The notes: a model not told the origin generated them from the sequence alone. Counted from the first letter of the stretch, positions 15,988 through 24,715 are shown. The stretch is 64,000 bases of DNA from Bacteroidota bacterium (GCA_027491085.1 JAIXWW010000009.1:372001-436000), one strand, 5' to 3'. A program made the numbers and translations.

Positions 15988-15994
15988 AGGTTTT

Positions 15995-16156
15995 CTATTT
16001 TTTGTGACGTTTTTCGTCAGATACAGTTAGTCTTTTTCTACCACGTGCTCTACGTGCAGCAATAACCTTTCTGCCCGCAGCAGATTCCATTCTTTTACGG
16101 AAACCGTGTTTGTTTCTTCTTTTTCTTACCGATGGTTGGTATGTACGTTGTGCCAT
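15995..16156 (-). CDS. rpmH: Ribosomal protein L34
   Basis: A 53-residue, highly basic protein of the large ribosomal subunit: [19 protein letters not shown] at the start, then [20 protein letters not shown] and [13 protein letters not shown]. The pattern SxRKRxxxHGFxxRMxxxxGRxVxxxRRxKGRxxL is complete. It heads the conserved rpmH-rnpA-yidD cluster; dnaA and an origin are not adjacent here. The AT-rich upstream region has a weak TATATTCG box at 16178-16185 on the minus strand. Confidence 0.97.
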   Translation of the reverse strand: MAQRTYQPSVRKRRNKHGFRKRMESAAGRKVIAARRARGRKRLTVSDEKRHKK

Positions 16157-16263
16157 TAGCTTAATTTTTTAGGACTGCGAATATACTTTTTTTTATAAAA
16201 ACAAAAAAGTTATTCGCAAATAATTCACTTTTTTATTAGTTGATAATCAAACGGGTATAAAAT

Positions 16264-16297
16264 AAAAATGCCACACTTAAAAAAGTATGGCATTTTT
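16264..16297 (-). terminator. Terminator of the Ala-rich lipoprotein gene
   Basis: An AAAAATGCC/GGCATTTTT stem with an inner ACTT/AGT part. On the minus strand the off-pair is a G-U, and a T tract follows. It lies 31 bases after the stop. Confidence 0.8.
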
Positions 16298-16327
16298 GAA
16301 TAATTTGTTTCTGTTTGAAAGAAAAAA

Positions 16328-16558
16328 TTAGTGAGCAGCTTCAGTTGTAGCAGCAGCAGCAGTTGTATCAGCAGATACAGCAGTTGTGTCTACCATAGAA
16401 CCTTCTAAAGCAGCTAATGAATCAGCAGCGCGAGTAGCAGCAGCGATTGAATCAGCTTGTTTTTGAGCTTCTAATTTAGCTTTTTCTTCAGCAGAAGGAC
16501 CACAAGCTACGATAGCTAACATAGCAGAAGCGGCAACGATTGATAATACTTTTTTCAT
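16328..16558 (-). CDS. Small Ala/Thr-rich lipoprotein
   Basis: From the ATG at 16558 this is a 76-residue protein with a lipoprotein signal (SIVAASAMLAIVAC) followed by a charged helix (EEKAKLEAQKQADS). The low-complexity tail is alanine, threonine and aspartate. No domain is recognisable. The reading frame is open 23 codons further upstream, but that part overlaps the promoter and carries no signal-like features. A near-consensus promoter lies upstream, so it is likely well expressed and may be an abundant envelope lipoprotein; its role is unknown. Confidence 0.75.
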   Translation of the reverse strand: MKKVLSIVAASAMLAIVACGPSAEEKAKLEAQKQADSIAAATRAADSLAALEGSMVDTTAVSADTTAAAATTEAAH

Positions 16559-16598
16559 TTTGTTTGATTTTAAATTGTTTGATTTTCTAATTCGGGTG

Positions 16599-16628
16599 CA
16601 AATATATGAATAGTTTGTTAATAACAAA
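16599..16628 (-). promoter_or_regulatory. Bacteroidota promoter TTTG-N18-TATATTTG
   Basis: The minus strand has TTTG, an 18-base spacer, and TATATTTG, matching the -33/-7 consensus. The predicted start is about 30 bases ahead of the lipoprotein ATG. Confidence 0.75.
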
Positions 16629-16646
16629 ATTTAAACATAATTTTTT

Positions 16647-17960
16647 TTATTTTTCTCTCATATAAATAATTATTGGAACTCCCTTAAAGTCATACTCTTC
16701 TCTAATTTTGTTCTCAATATAACGCTTGTATGAATCAGTTACATATTGCGGATGGTTACAGAAAAAGGCAAAACGTGGGCTACGTCCAGGTAATTGAGTA
16801 GCATATTTTATTTTTACAAACTTACCTTTTACACTTGGTGGTGGGTAATGTTCTATTTTATCTAAAATATAATCATTGAATTTACTCGTAGTAATTTTAC
16901 GTTTTCTGTTTTCTGCCACATGTAAGGCTTCTTCTATGGCTTTAAAAATACGTTGTTTGGTAACTGCCGAAGTAAAAACAATAGGCACATCATCAAATGG
17001 TTTCAGTTTTTCACGAATTACTTTTTCAAATTCGAGTGATGTTTTGGTATCTTTTTCTATCAAATCCCATTTGTTAACTAAAATAACAAGGCCTTTGTTA
17101 TTCTTTATTGCCAATGAAACCAAGTTCATATCTTGGTTATCTAAGCCAACAGTAGCATCAATAACCAAAACAGTTACATCGCAATCTTCTAATGCTTTAA
17201 TGCTTCGCATTACAGAGTAAAACTCTAAATCTTCAGAAACGCGATTTTTTCTTCTAATACCAGCGGTATCAACCAATACAAATTCTTTATCAAATAATTT
17301 ATAATGCGAATTGATGGCATCGCGGGTGGTTCCAGCTACATCGGTTACTATATTTCTTTCTTGACCCAATAATGCATTTACCAAACTTGATTTTCCAACA
17401 TTTGGCCTGCCAATAATGGCAATTTTAGGTAAATCAACTTCATCTACATCGGTATCCTGATCTTCAAAAGTTAAATGTTTCATGGCCTCATCAAGCAAAT
17501 CACCGGTTCCTGAACCACTTGCCGATGAAATATTATAAATATTATCGAAACCTAAAGCCCAAAATTCGTGTGCATCTAACTGACGGTTACTATTATCTAC
17601 CTTATTTACAACCAATAAAACTGGTTTTTTGCTTTTACGCAACATAATTGATAGCTCAGTATCTAAATCGGTTATACCAACTGCCACATCCACCATAAAT
17701 AAAAGCACATCGGCTTCTTGAATAGCTATTTTTACTTGGTTACGAATAGCCGATTCAAAAATATCGGCACTATTTGGCACATACCCACCTGTATCAATTA
17801 CATTATACTCTTTATCAAGCCACTCGGCTTTGCCATAATGTCTATCGCGCGTTACGCCACTAAAATCGTCAACAATGGCGTGCTTATTACCTGTTAAACG
17901 ATTAAAAAGTGTTGATTTTCCAACATTTGGTCTTCCTACTATTGCTACTATATTTCCCAT
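16647..17960 (-). CDS. der: Ribosome biogenesis GTPase Der (EngA)
   Basis: A 437-residue protein with two tandem GTPase domains, each with GRPNVGKS (about residues 8-15 and 182-189) and a DTxG switch (NVIDTGGYV; LVDTAGIRRK). NKVD and NKWD base-recognition motifs are present. A C-terminal KH-like domain (DYILDKIEHYPPPSVKGK, PIIIYMREK) completes the protein. Der is needed for 50S subunit assembly. It is complete, of usual length, and monocistronic, with a TACCTTTG box 8-16 bases upstream of the ATG. Confidence 0.96.
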   Translation of the reverse strand: MGNIVAIVGRPNVGKSTLFNRLTGNKHAIVDDFSGVTRDRHYGKAEWLDKEYNVIDTGGYVPNSADIFESAIRNQVKIAIQEADVLLFMVDVAVGITDLDTELSIMLRKSKKPVLLVVNKVDNSNRQLDAHEFWALGFDNIYNISSASGSGTGDLLDEAMKHLTFEDQDTDVDEVDLPKIAIIGRPNVGKSSLVNALLGQERNIVTDVAGTTRDAINSHYKLFDKEFVLVDTAGIRRKNRVSEDLEFYSVMRSIKALEDCDVTVLVIDATVGLDNQDMNLVSLAIKNNKGLVILVNKWDLIEKDTKTSLEFEKVIREKLKPFDDVPIVFTSAVTKQRIFKAIEEALHVAENRKRKITTSKFNDYILDKIEHYPPPSVKGKFVKIKYATQLPGRSPRFAFFCNHPQYVTDSYKRYIENKIREEYDFKGVPIIIYMREK

Positions 17961-17968
17961 TAAAGGCG

Positions 17969-17976
17969 CAAAGGTA
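17969..17976 (-). promoter_or_regulatory. -7 box (TACCTTTG) close to the der start
   Basis: Minus-strand TACCTTTG fits TAnnTTTG and would give a very short leader (a few bases) before the der ATG at 17960. No -33 TTTG is found at 18-20 bases. Confidence 0.45.
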
Positions 17977-18160
17977 GGTTAATTTTAGTTTTTTTGGTTA
18001 AAAAATGTTGATAAGTGCTTATGATTTTGAAAATTACAAGATTTTGAAAAATTATAAGATTAAAAAGTTAGCAAAGGATTATTGCGCATAAAAAGTATTT
18101 TGTCCAAACTCGCTAGCATCTCTTAAGTGTGCAAATAACGTCATTAAGTCAATGAATTTA

Positions 18161-18188
18161 TGACCTTGTAAAGGTCAAATATTTATAG
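18161..18188 (+). repeat. REP-like element, copy 1
   Basis: A 28-base element: palindrome TGACCT-tgta-AGGTCA followed by AATATTTATAG. A second copy of equal length lies inverted 76 bases away, with a different but still self-complementary palindrome and the same TTTATAG end. It lies in the 441-base gap between der and prfB, which otherwise holds only the prfB promoter region and a copy of ACTCGCTAGCAT (18108-18119) shared with the region at 54348. Confidence 0.6.
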
Positions 18189-18264
18189 CAATCAAAAATT
18201 AATTGACGAGTGCGACCCTGCCAATCTATTTAGTAGTGGTCTTATGTTCTGTGGCAAATATTTT

Positions 18265-18292
18265 CTATAAACATGTGACTCCGTTAGAGTCA
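18265..18292 (-). repeat. REP-like element, copy 2 (inverted)
   Basis: On the minus strand it reads TGACTC-taacg-GAGTCA, then CATGTTTATAG. It is the same length and layout as copy 1, with changed stem bases that keep pairing. This points to selection or copying of a hairpin, not chance. Confidence 0.6.
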
Positions 18293-18387
18293 ATTCCTTA
18301 ACTTAATAAAAACCGGATGCAATCGAGCGCGTGGCCATAACATTTTTAATAAATCTGCGGCTTTTGTGTAATCTGTGGCTAAAAACT

Positions 18388-18395
18388 TACTTTTG
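18388..18395 (+). promoter_or_regulatory. -7 box (TACTTTTG) directly before prfB
   Basis: TACTTTTG lies with a TTTG 21 bases upstream (18362-18366 region). The predicted transcription start is at or within a few bases of the prfB ATG at 18402, so the mRNA would be nearly leaderless. Confidence 0.4.
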
Positions 18396-18401
18396 CCAAC
18401 T

Positions 18402-19488
18402 ATGACAAGCGATCAATTAAAAAATTTGGACGAAAGAGTGGAAGCACTAAGGAGGTATCTTTGACGTTGCTACCAAATTACATCAAATAGATGAGGAAGA
18501 AAACCTAACCCACGAACCTAGTTTTTGGGATAATCCCAAAAGAGCAGAATCGGTTCTAAAGGGCATTAAGCAAAAAAAAATATGGACAGATGGTTTTGCC
18601 GAAGCAAGGGCCAAAGTAGATGACTTAGCTGTTCTATACGAATTTTACCAAGCTAATGAAGTAAGTGAAGATGAATTAGATTTAAACTTTGAGCAAACTA
18701 CCAAAACGGTTGAAGAGCTTGAGTTTAAAAATATGCTGAGTGCAGAAGAAGATCAGTTTAATTGCGTAATTAATATTAACTCAGGCGCAGGCGGAACCGA
18801 AAGCCAAGATTGGGCTGAAATGTTGATGCGTATGTATATTATGTATGCCGATAAAAAGGGCTTTAAAGCATCGGTGGTGGATGAACAAGCTGGCGATGGT
18901 GCTGGTATTAAATCGTGCAGCATAGAAGTTACTGGAGATTTTGCTTACGGATTTTTAAAAGGCGAAAATGGCGTTCATAGATTGGTTCGTATTTCTCCAT
19001 TTGATAGCAATGCACGCAGACATACCAGTTTTGCATCGGTTTATTGTTATCCAATTATTGATGATACCATTGAAATAGAAATAAAGGATGCTGATATAGA
19101 AATTCAAACATCTCGTTCGGGTGGAGCGGGTGGTCAAAACGTAAACAAAGTTGAAACCAAAGTTCAGTTAACCCATAAGCCCTCTGGAATAGTAATTGTT
19201 TGTCAAGTAGAACGTTCCCAAAGTGCTAACAAAGAACGTGCTATGAAAATGTTAAAGTCCCAACTTTACGAAATTGAGTTGCGTAAACGCAATGAAGAAA
19301 AAGACAAAGTAGAGGCTGGTAAACGTAAAATAGAGTGGGGCAGCCAAATAAGAAATTATGTAATGCATCCATACAAATTAGTAAAGGATTTAAGAACAGA
19401 TACCGAAACAAGTAATGTTCAGGCAGTTATGGATGGCGATTTGGATTTATTTGTAAAGGCATTTTTAATGGAAAACTCTGGAAATTAA
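18402..19488 (+). CDS. prfB: Peptide chain release factor 2, with programmed +1 frameshift
   Basis: RF2 recognises UGA and UAA stop codons and triggers peptide release. Twenty codons ([20 protein letters not shown]) from the ATG at 18402 lead to an in-frame TGA at 18462. Slipping +1 at CTT-T continues in the next frame as [14 protein letters not shown] and on to 19488, about 361 residues in all. The second part has the SPF stop-recognition motif (RISPFDS) and the GGQ catalytic motif ([11 protein letters not shown]). An internal ATG at 18733 would give only a truncated protein. The frameshift signal is complete, so this is autoregulation by RF2 level and not a broken gene. A terminator-like hairpin lies 170 bases downstream. 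Confidence 0.96.
18450..18464 (+). promoter_or_regulatory. RF2 programmed frameshift site
   Basis: AGGAGG-TAT-CTT-TGA-C: an internal Shine-Dalgarno-like stimulator, the slippery CTT codon and an in-frame TGA with C as the next base, all at canonical spacing. In a genus where ordinary genes lack Shine-Dalgarno sites, its retention here shows functional 16S rRNA pairing during elongation. Confidence 0.95.
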
Positions 19489-19656
19489 TCTGAATTTAAA
19501 ATTTTATATGATTGATTATTATGTTTTTACACAAATGCCGCATGTTAAGAGCAAGTTTTTTTATGTGAGTGGTTGTAAATATGCTGCGAGTTTTTACATT
19601 TGTAACGGCTACTAACTAATTAAATAGTTTTTCATAGGCTTAAATTTTGTTCAATT

Positions 19657-19690
19657 AAAAACCGCTTGCTAGCCACACGCGGTTTTTTTT
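19657..19690 (+). terminator. Intrinsic terminator between prfB and holB
   Basis: AAAAACCGC/GCGGTTTTT arms, a 13-base loop and a T8 run. The remaining 280-base gap shows no further gene. Confidence 0.75.
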
Positions 19691-19771
19691 ATTTTCAAGC
19701 CATTTTACTTTTAAGTTAATTTCCCAAATTTTGCCTTTGCCATTATAGTTATTTTTTGCTTATTTGCCATT

Positions 19772-20914
19772 ATGCAATTTAAATCTATTGTTGGACAAAA
19801 AGCCCTCATAAGCAAGTTAATACAAACCACCAAAGATGGTAGAATTAGCCATGCGCAATTGTTTTTGGGAGCCGAAGGAAGCGGAAATTTAGCTTTAGCC
19901 ATTGCCTACGCACAATATGTAAATTGTTTAACTCCAACCGATACCGATAGTTGTGGTGTTTGCGCAAGCTGCGTTAAATACCAAAAATACATTCATCCTG
20001 ATTTGCATTTTACTTACCCAACTATTTCGCCAACTAAGCTAAGTATTGATGTGTTGGCCGATTTTAGAGAAGCCATTATTACCAATCCTTACATGAACGA
20101 TTTTGATTGGCTTTGTAACTTAGATAGTGCTGGAAATAAACAAGGAAATATTACTGCCGAAGAATGTCGCGATATAATAAGAAAATTAGGCTTAAAAGCT
20201 TACGAAGCCAAATACAAAACGCTTATTATTTGGATGCCAGAGTATATGAAAGCCGAAGGCAATATTATTTTAAAATTGTTGGAAGAACCACCTGAAAATA
20301 CTTTAATTATTTTAGTGGCTAACGATAGTGAAAAAGTATTGGCTACCATTTTATCGCGTACCCAGTTAATAAAAGTTCCAAAGGTTTTAGATGAAGATAT
20401 TGAGCAAAGTTTGGTTCAAAATCATCAAATAGAAGCTGAAAAAGCGCAAGCCATAGCCCGGTTGGTAAGCGGAAATTACAATTTGGCTTTGAGTTTAATT
20501 GATATTGAGCATGGCGATTATTTAAATACTTTTATTGAATGGATGCGTAAATCGTTTGCTTATAACAAACCAATGCAAGTAGGTCAGCCAGATGATTTAA
20601 CTGCTCTAATTGATAGACTTTCCATGGTAGGCCGCGAGCAAGTAAAAAGCTTTTTAACTTACAGCAGCCAAATGATTAGGTCGGCTTTTATTTACAAATA
20701 TGGTCATCCATCGTTGCGCAAAAATACCGAAGCCGAGTTGGCTTTTTTAAATCAATTCAGTGCAGTATTTACGCCCAATAATTTGAGCTTAATTACTACC
20801 GCTATTGACGAGGCAATTTTTCATGTAGAGCGCAATGCAAGTGTAAAGATTATGTATTTAAATCTTTCTATGTATATTGGCAAACAATTACAAATGGCTA
20901 TTATCAAAAAATAA
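19772..20914 (+). CDS. holB: DNA polymerase III subunit delta' (clamp-loader AAA+ subunit)
   Basis: A 380-residue clamp-loader subunit. The N-terminus (FKSIVGQKALISKL, ISHAQLFLGAEGSGNLALA) is the DnaX/HolB AAA+ module. A degenerate P-loop lacking the lysine is typical of delta'. Zinc-finger cysteines are at CLTPTDTDSCGVCASC, and the LEEPPENT and SRTQLIKVP (SRC-like) motifs follow. Delta' helps open and load the sliding clamp. The start is ATG at 19772, right after an AT-rich gap. Gamma/tau (DnaX) is the alternative, but the altered P-loop and length argue against it. Confidence 0.88.
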   Translation: MQFKSIVGQKALISKLIQTTKDGRISHAQLFLGAEGSGNLALAIAYAQYVNCLTPTDTDSCGVCASCVKYQKYIHPDLHFTYPTISPTKLSIDVLADFREAIITNPYMNDFDWLCNLDSAGNKQGNITAEECRDIIRKLGLKAYEAKYKTLIIWMPEYMKAEGNIILKLLEEPPENTLIILVANDSEKVLATILSRTQLIKVPKVLDEDIEQSLVQNHQIEAEKAQAIARLVSGNYNLALSLIDIEHGDYLNTFIEWMRKSFAYNKPMQVGQPDDLTALIDRLSMVGREQVKSFLTYSSQMIRSAFIYKYGHPSLRKNTEAELAFLNQFSAVFTPNNLSLITTAIDEAIFHVERNASVKIMYLNLSMYIGKQLQMAIIKK

Positions 20915-21024
20915 ACTTTTTGCCAAAGTATTATTTGTAATACTTTTCAGTAAAATTGCTTTTGCAATTTTCTGATAATCAATTTTTTAAATGTTAAATT
21001 ATTTTTTAAAGAAATAAATATAAA

Positions 21025-22434
21025 ATGGGATGTTCAAGCGGAGGATGCAGCACTGGTGGTTGTTCAAGCGGAGGGTGTAGCACCGGAGGGTGCAATAAAT
21101 TAAATACTTACGATTGGTTAAGCGAGTTAGTAATGCCGCCTAGCACTCAATTATTTAATGTAGTTGAAGTTAGTTTTAAAGGTACACGTAAAGAATATTA
21201 CCGCAATACCAATAATTTAGATATAACCAATGGCGATTTGGTAGTGGTTGAATTGGAAAATGGTTACGATATTGGTAAAGTAAATTTAAAAGGCGAGTTG
21301 GTAAAACTTCAGCTTAAAAAAGCAGGACTTTCGCCCGAAAGCGAGCATATTAAACGTGTGTTACGCAGAGCTAATGAGGCCGACATTGCTAGGCAAAAAG
21401 AAAACAAGGAGTTAGAAATTCCAACCATGTTTAAAGCCAGAACACACGCATTGCAGTTGGGGTTAAACATGAAACTAAGCGATGTGGAATACCAAGGCGA
21501 TAGACGAAAAGCTACTTTTTATTATACAGCCGAAGATCGTGTAGATTTTAGAGAATTAATCAAAAAATTGGCCGATGAGTTCAAGGTAAGAATTGAAATG
21601 AAACAAATTGGTTACCGCCAAGAAGCGGGCAGGCTTGGTGCCATTGGAAGCTGTGGCCGCGAGTTGTGTTGCAGTACTTGGCTTACCGATTTTAAAATGG
21701 TTCATATCAATGCAGCGCGTTACCAAAATTTATCTATTAATCAACTTAAACTTTCTGGCCAATGCGGTAAGTTAAAATGTTGCCTAAATTTTGAGTTAGA
21801 TGTGTACCAAGAATCGTTAAAAGATTTTCCTGATAAAGAAAATAACATATTGGAATTTGCGGGTGATGTACGTTACCGACAAGTTAAGAGCGATATTTTA
21901 AAACGTGTATTGTTTTTTGCGCCAATGGGCGAAATAGCTGGTGAGTGGATTGAACTTGGGGTAGATAAAGTAAACGAATATTTGGCCTTAAATAAAGATG
22001 GTGTTAAACCAGAATTGGTTATAAAACCTAAAGCCGAACCTAAAAAAGTAGTTGAGCTTGACTTTAAAAACGATATGGGAATGGATAGCCTTACCCGTTT
22101 AGATGATAAAGATAGAAAGCGCAATAACAATAACCGTAATAAAAATAATAACCGAAACAATGCTAACCGCAATGCAAATGCAGAAGGTAAGCCGCAAAAT
22201 GCAAACAATAACCGACCTCAACAACCAAGGCCAGTTAATAATAACAACAATGCAAAACCTCAGCAACCCAATAGGCCCAACAACCTTAATAAACCTGCGG
22301 AGGAAAGACTACCAAATAATAAACCAGTAGCCGAAGGAGGCGAAAAGCCACAAAATAATAAGCCAAGGTTTAATAAAAACCGCAATAACAATAACCGACT
22401 AAATACACCAAAACCCAATGATAAGAAAGAGTAA
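21025..22434 (+). CDS. PSP1/RicT-domain protein with Cys-rich N-terminus and Asn-rich tail
   Basis: A 469-residue protein. Residues 1-25 hold six cysteines in a repeating CS(S/T)GG pattern (MGCSSGGCSTGG...). Residues ~40-300 form the PSP1 (RicT/YaaT) region, with QIGYRQEAGRLGAIGSCGR, LCCSTWL and SGQCGKLKCCLNFE. The last ~120 residues are disordered and dominated by Asn, Lys, Arg, Pro and Gln. In Bacillus, RicT binds RicA/RicF and a pair of Fe-S clusters and affects RNA processing; the function in Bacteroidota is not defined. The CCxxxL and GKLKCC cysteines are conserved. gldH starts inside its last codons (17-base overlap), the usual Bacteroidota order. Confidence 0.85.
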   Translation: MGCSSGGCSTGGCSSGGCSTGGCNKLNTYDWLSELVMPPSTQLFNVVEVSFKGTRKEYYRNTNNLDITNGDLVVVELENGYDIGKVNLKGELVKLQLKKAGLSPESEHIKRVLRRANEADIARQKENKELEIPTMFKARTHALQLGLNMKLSDVEYQGDRRKATFYYTAEDRVDFRELIKKLADEFKVRIEMKQIGYRQEAGRLGAIGSCGRELCCSTWLTDFKMVHINAARYQNLSINQLKLSGQCGKLKCCLNFELDVYQESLKDFPDKENNILEFAGDVRYRQVKSDILKRVLFFAPMGEIAGEWIELGVDKVNEYLALNKDGVKPELVIKPKAEPKKVVELDFKNDMGMDSLTRLDDKDRKRNNNNRNKNNNRNNANRNANAEGKPQNANNNRPQQPRPVNNNNNAKPQQPNRPNNLNKPAEERLPNNKPVAEGGEKPQNNKPRFNKNRNNNNRLNTPKPNDKKE

Positions 22435-22918
22435 ATCTGTTTTTTCAATAATTGCATTGTTGTATGTTGTTTTTTGTTTTCAATCATGTGCTGAGCGACC
22501 CATTTTTGAAGAAAATAAAGACATAACCGAACATAATTGGGATTATAAAAATCCGGTGGTGTTTGATGTAAATATTGCTGATACTACTAAGTACTGCAAT
22601 ATGTACATAAACTTGCGTATTACAGGTGATTACAAATACAGCAATTTATTTATGTGGGTTACTGAAACCTTGCCCGATAAAACTACTCAGAAAGAAAGAA
22701 TGGAATTTACTTTACAAGATGAGCGAGGCAAATGGTTTGGAAAAGGTTTAGGCGATATTTACGAATACCAATTGCAATACAAACCACGAATTAAATTTAA
22801 ACAAAAAGGAATTTATACTTTTAGTTTGGAGCAAAACATGCGCGATGAAGTATTGGCCAATGTAGTAAGTGCAGGAGTAAGGGTAGAGTTTTGGAGCCAA
22901 GAATCAAAGGCTTGGTAA
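22418..22918 (+). CDS. gldH: Gliding motility lipoprotein GldH
   Basis: A 166-residue lipoprotein: a signal ending at the lipobox FQSC, then the family-specific pattern with HNWDYKNPVVFDVNI, YNMY-like segments (CNMYINLRITGDYKYSNLF) and KERMEFTLQDERGKW. A GIYTFSLEQNMRDEVL block lies near the end. GldH is one of the lipoproteins needed for gliding in Flavobacterium, and is also conserved in non-motile Bacteroidota. Its start overlaps the PSP1 gene, so the two are translated together. Whether this cell glides cannot be told from one Gld gene. Confidence 0.88.
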   Translation: MIRKSKSVFSIIALLYVVFCFQSCAERPIFEENKDITEHNWDYKNPVVFDVNIADTTKYCNMYINLRITGDYKYSNLFMWVTETLPDKTTQKERMEFTLQDERGKWFGKGLGDIYEYQLQYKPRIKFKQKGIYTFSLEQNMRDEVLANVVSAGVRVEFWSQESKAW

Positions 22919-22965
22919 ATACTTTTTATTAATTTTTTTGGATAATTTATTTAAAAATTAACCTG

Positions 22966-23564
22966 ATGGAATTAAAAGATGGAATACAAACTTTTCATGC
23001 TACAAGTAGGAACGAATGGCGCAATTGGCTTGCAAATAATCATTTAACCGAAACCTCAGTTTGGTTAATTATTTACAGAAAAGAAAGTAAGGTAAATAGT
23101 GTGTATTATCCCGAGGCTGTGGATGAAGCACTTTGTTTTGGTTGGATTGATAGCAAGCCCAATAAAAGAGATGATGAAAGTTATTATCAATTTTTTTCGA
23201 AACGAAATCCTAAAAGCAATTGGAGTGCAGTAAATAAAGTAAAAGTCGAAAAATTATTGCAGCAAGGTTTAATGGCGCAAGCTGGTTTAAATGCAATAGA
23301 AATTGCAAAGCAAAACGGTACTTGGAATGCATTAGATAAAATTAGTAACTTAGAACTACCAACCGAATTGCAACAGGCATTTGATAATAATCCACAAGCT
23401 TTTTCTAATTGGGAAATTTTCCACCTTCAGTTAAAAGAGGAATTTTAGAGTGGATAATAAACGCAAAACAAAACGCTACCAAACAAAAAAGAATTACGGA
23501 AACAGTAGCTTTGGCTGAACAGAACATTAGAGCTAATCAATACAACAATAAAAAATTGAGTTAA
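22966..23564 (+). pseudogene. YdeI/OmpD-associated (DUF1905-type) protein, interrupted by a frameshift
   Basis: The first frame (22966-23448, 160 codons) has the YdeI-family N-terminal two-thirds (WRNWLANNHLTETSVWLI, DEALCFGWIDSKPNKRDD, FFSKRNPKSNWSAVNK), then ends early with HLQLKEEF. The missing C-terminus is intact in another frame: FPPSVKRGILEWI, NAKQNATKQKRITETV and LAEQNIRANQY, stopping at 23564. The junction is the run GGGAAATTTTCC at 23411-23422; one added A would restore a single 199-residue protein. A sequencing or assembly error is as likely as a real mutation. YdeI proteins have been linked to resistance against cationic peptides, but the biochemical role is unsettled. Confidence 0.8.
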
Positions 23565-23687
23565 AAGTAAAATTTAAACATTCAAAATGTTTGTGGTTCA
23601 CCAATTGGTAAGGAATTAGGTAACCTTTGGTTTAAAAGTTATTTTGTTACATAAAAATAAGTAAATTACATTTTAAAATAATTCATA

Positions 23688-24701
23688 ATGAAAAATAAAC
23701 CTGTTCCCGAAGGCTATAACCGTTTTCAAATTCATTTAAATACTTTAAATGATACTTTAGAAGCTGCACAATTATCCAATGAACCCGCTTTGTTTATATT
23801 TAAATCTAATGCCAGGCAATCGCTTTTTTATTTGCAAGCTTTGGTTCGAATTTATAAAGAAATTCATAATAAAAAACGTTTTGAAAAAATGCGTTTAGCC
23901 TTTAAAATGCTCGAAGATCAATTAGGTAAAATTGATTATTACGATGGTTTTGTAAAATTATTTTCTAAAAATAAAGCTGTTCCTAAGTCTATTATTCAAA
24001 ACCTAAAACAGCATTACAATTTGGAGTTGAATAACCTTAATGAATTGCTTATTGAATACAATTGGATAAATGCTGAAAAGCCTAAAATAGCCAATATTCA
24101 AAATGAATTGGCTACTGCAAGCTGGAAAAAAGTAGAGGAGGAGAGAAGCGCTATTGCGCAAGTTTTTATTAAGCATATAGAAGAAATTGAATATAAATAC
24201 GAAATTGGTATTTTAAACTTTAACGATTTAGAACATGGAGTGCACGAGTTTAGAAGGCAACTGCACTGGATAAGTATTTACGCACAAGCTTTAAATGGCT
24301 TAATTCAACTAAAACCAATTGAAAATGTACACCCAAGTTTAAATACTTATTTAACCAAATCGGTTTTAGAAAGTCCATTTAATAAAATGCCCGAAGTGGC
24401 TTCTATTTCCAAATCAATTTGTTTTCAATCGGCTAGTTTTTATGCACTTAGCTGGATGATAGCGGAAAGCGGACAATTAAAAGATGAAGGTTTAAGCACC
24501 TTTTGCCTTGAAACAGCTATGGCCGAATTAGGTATGAGCAAAACGGAAATACAAGATTTATTTAAGAAAATATTAGTAAATACTAAACGTTCTCCAAAAC
24601 AAGTAAAGGAAGAAATGGAAGTAATCACAGATACATTCTTATACGGTGCAAAAGTGCTATTTCGCTTAAAGCGTGATATTTTAAGAGAGTTAGGTAACTG
24701 A
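23688..24701 (+). CDS. CHAD-domain-like helical protein
   Basis: A 337-residue, all-helical, highly charged cytoplasmic protein. Two halves look alike. Each has an Arg/His-containing helix: NARQSLFYLQALVRIYKEI at ~50 and VHEFRRQLHWISIYAQAL at ~190. The latter resembles the HxxR-R repeats of CHAD domains, which bind inorganic polyphosphate. The match is by pattern only, so the family label is tentative. It lies between the YdeI gene and a convergent MBL-rhodanese gene, with no operon partner. The preceding gap (23565-23687) shows nothing recognisable. Confidence 0.45.
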   Translation: MKNKPVPEGYNRFQIHLNTLNDTLEAAQLSNEPALFIFKSNARQSLFYLQALVRIYKEIHNKKRFEKMRLAFKMLEDQLGKIDYYDGFVKLFSKNKAVPKSIIQNLKQHYNLELNNLNELLIEYNWINAEKPKIANIQNELATASWKKVEEERSAIAQVFIKHIEEIEYKYEIGILNFNDLEHGVHEFRRQLHWISIYAQALNGLIQLKPIENVHPSLNTYLTKSVLESPFNKMPEVASISKSICFQSASFYALSWMIAESGQLKDEGLSTFCLETAMAELGMSKTEIQDLFKKILVNTKRSPKQVKEEMEVITDTFLYGAKVLFRLKRDILRELGN

Positions 24702-24715
24702 AATTCCCTTATAAT

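Noticed and set aside
18733..19488. prfB read as a 251-residue gene starting at the internal ATG
   Set aside because: The N-terminal domain is encoded upstream and joined by the canonical +1 frameshift, so the longer product is the real one.
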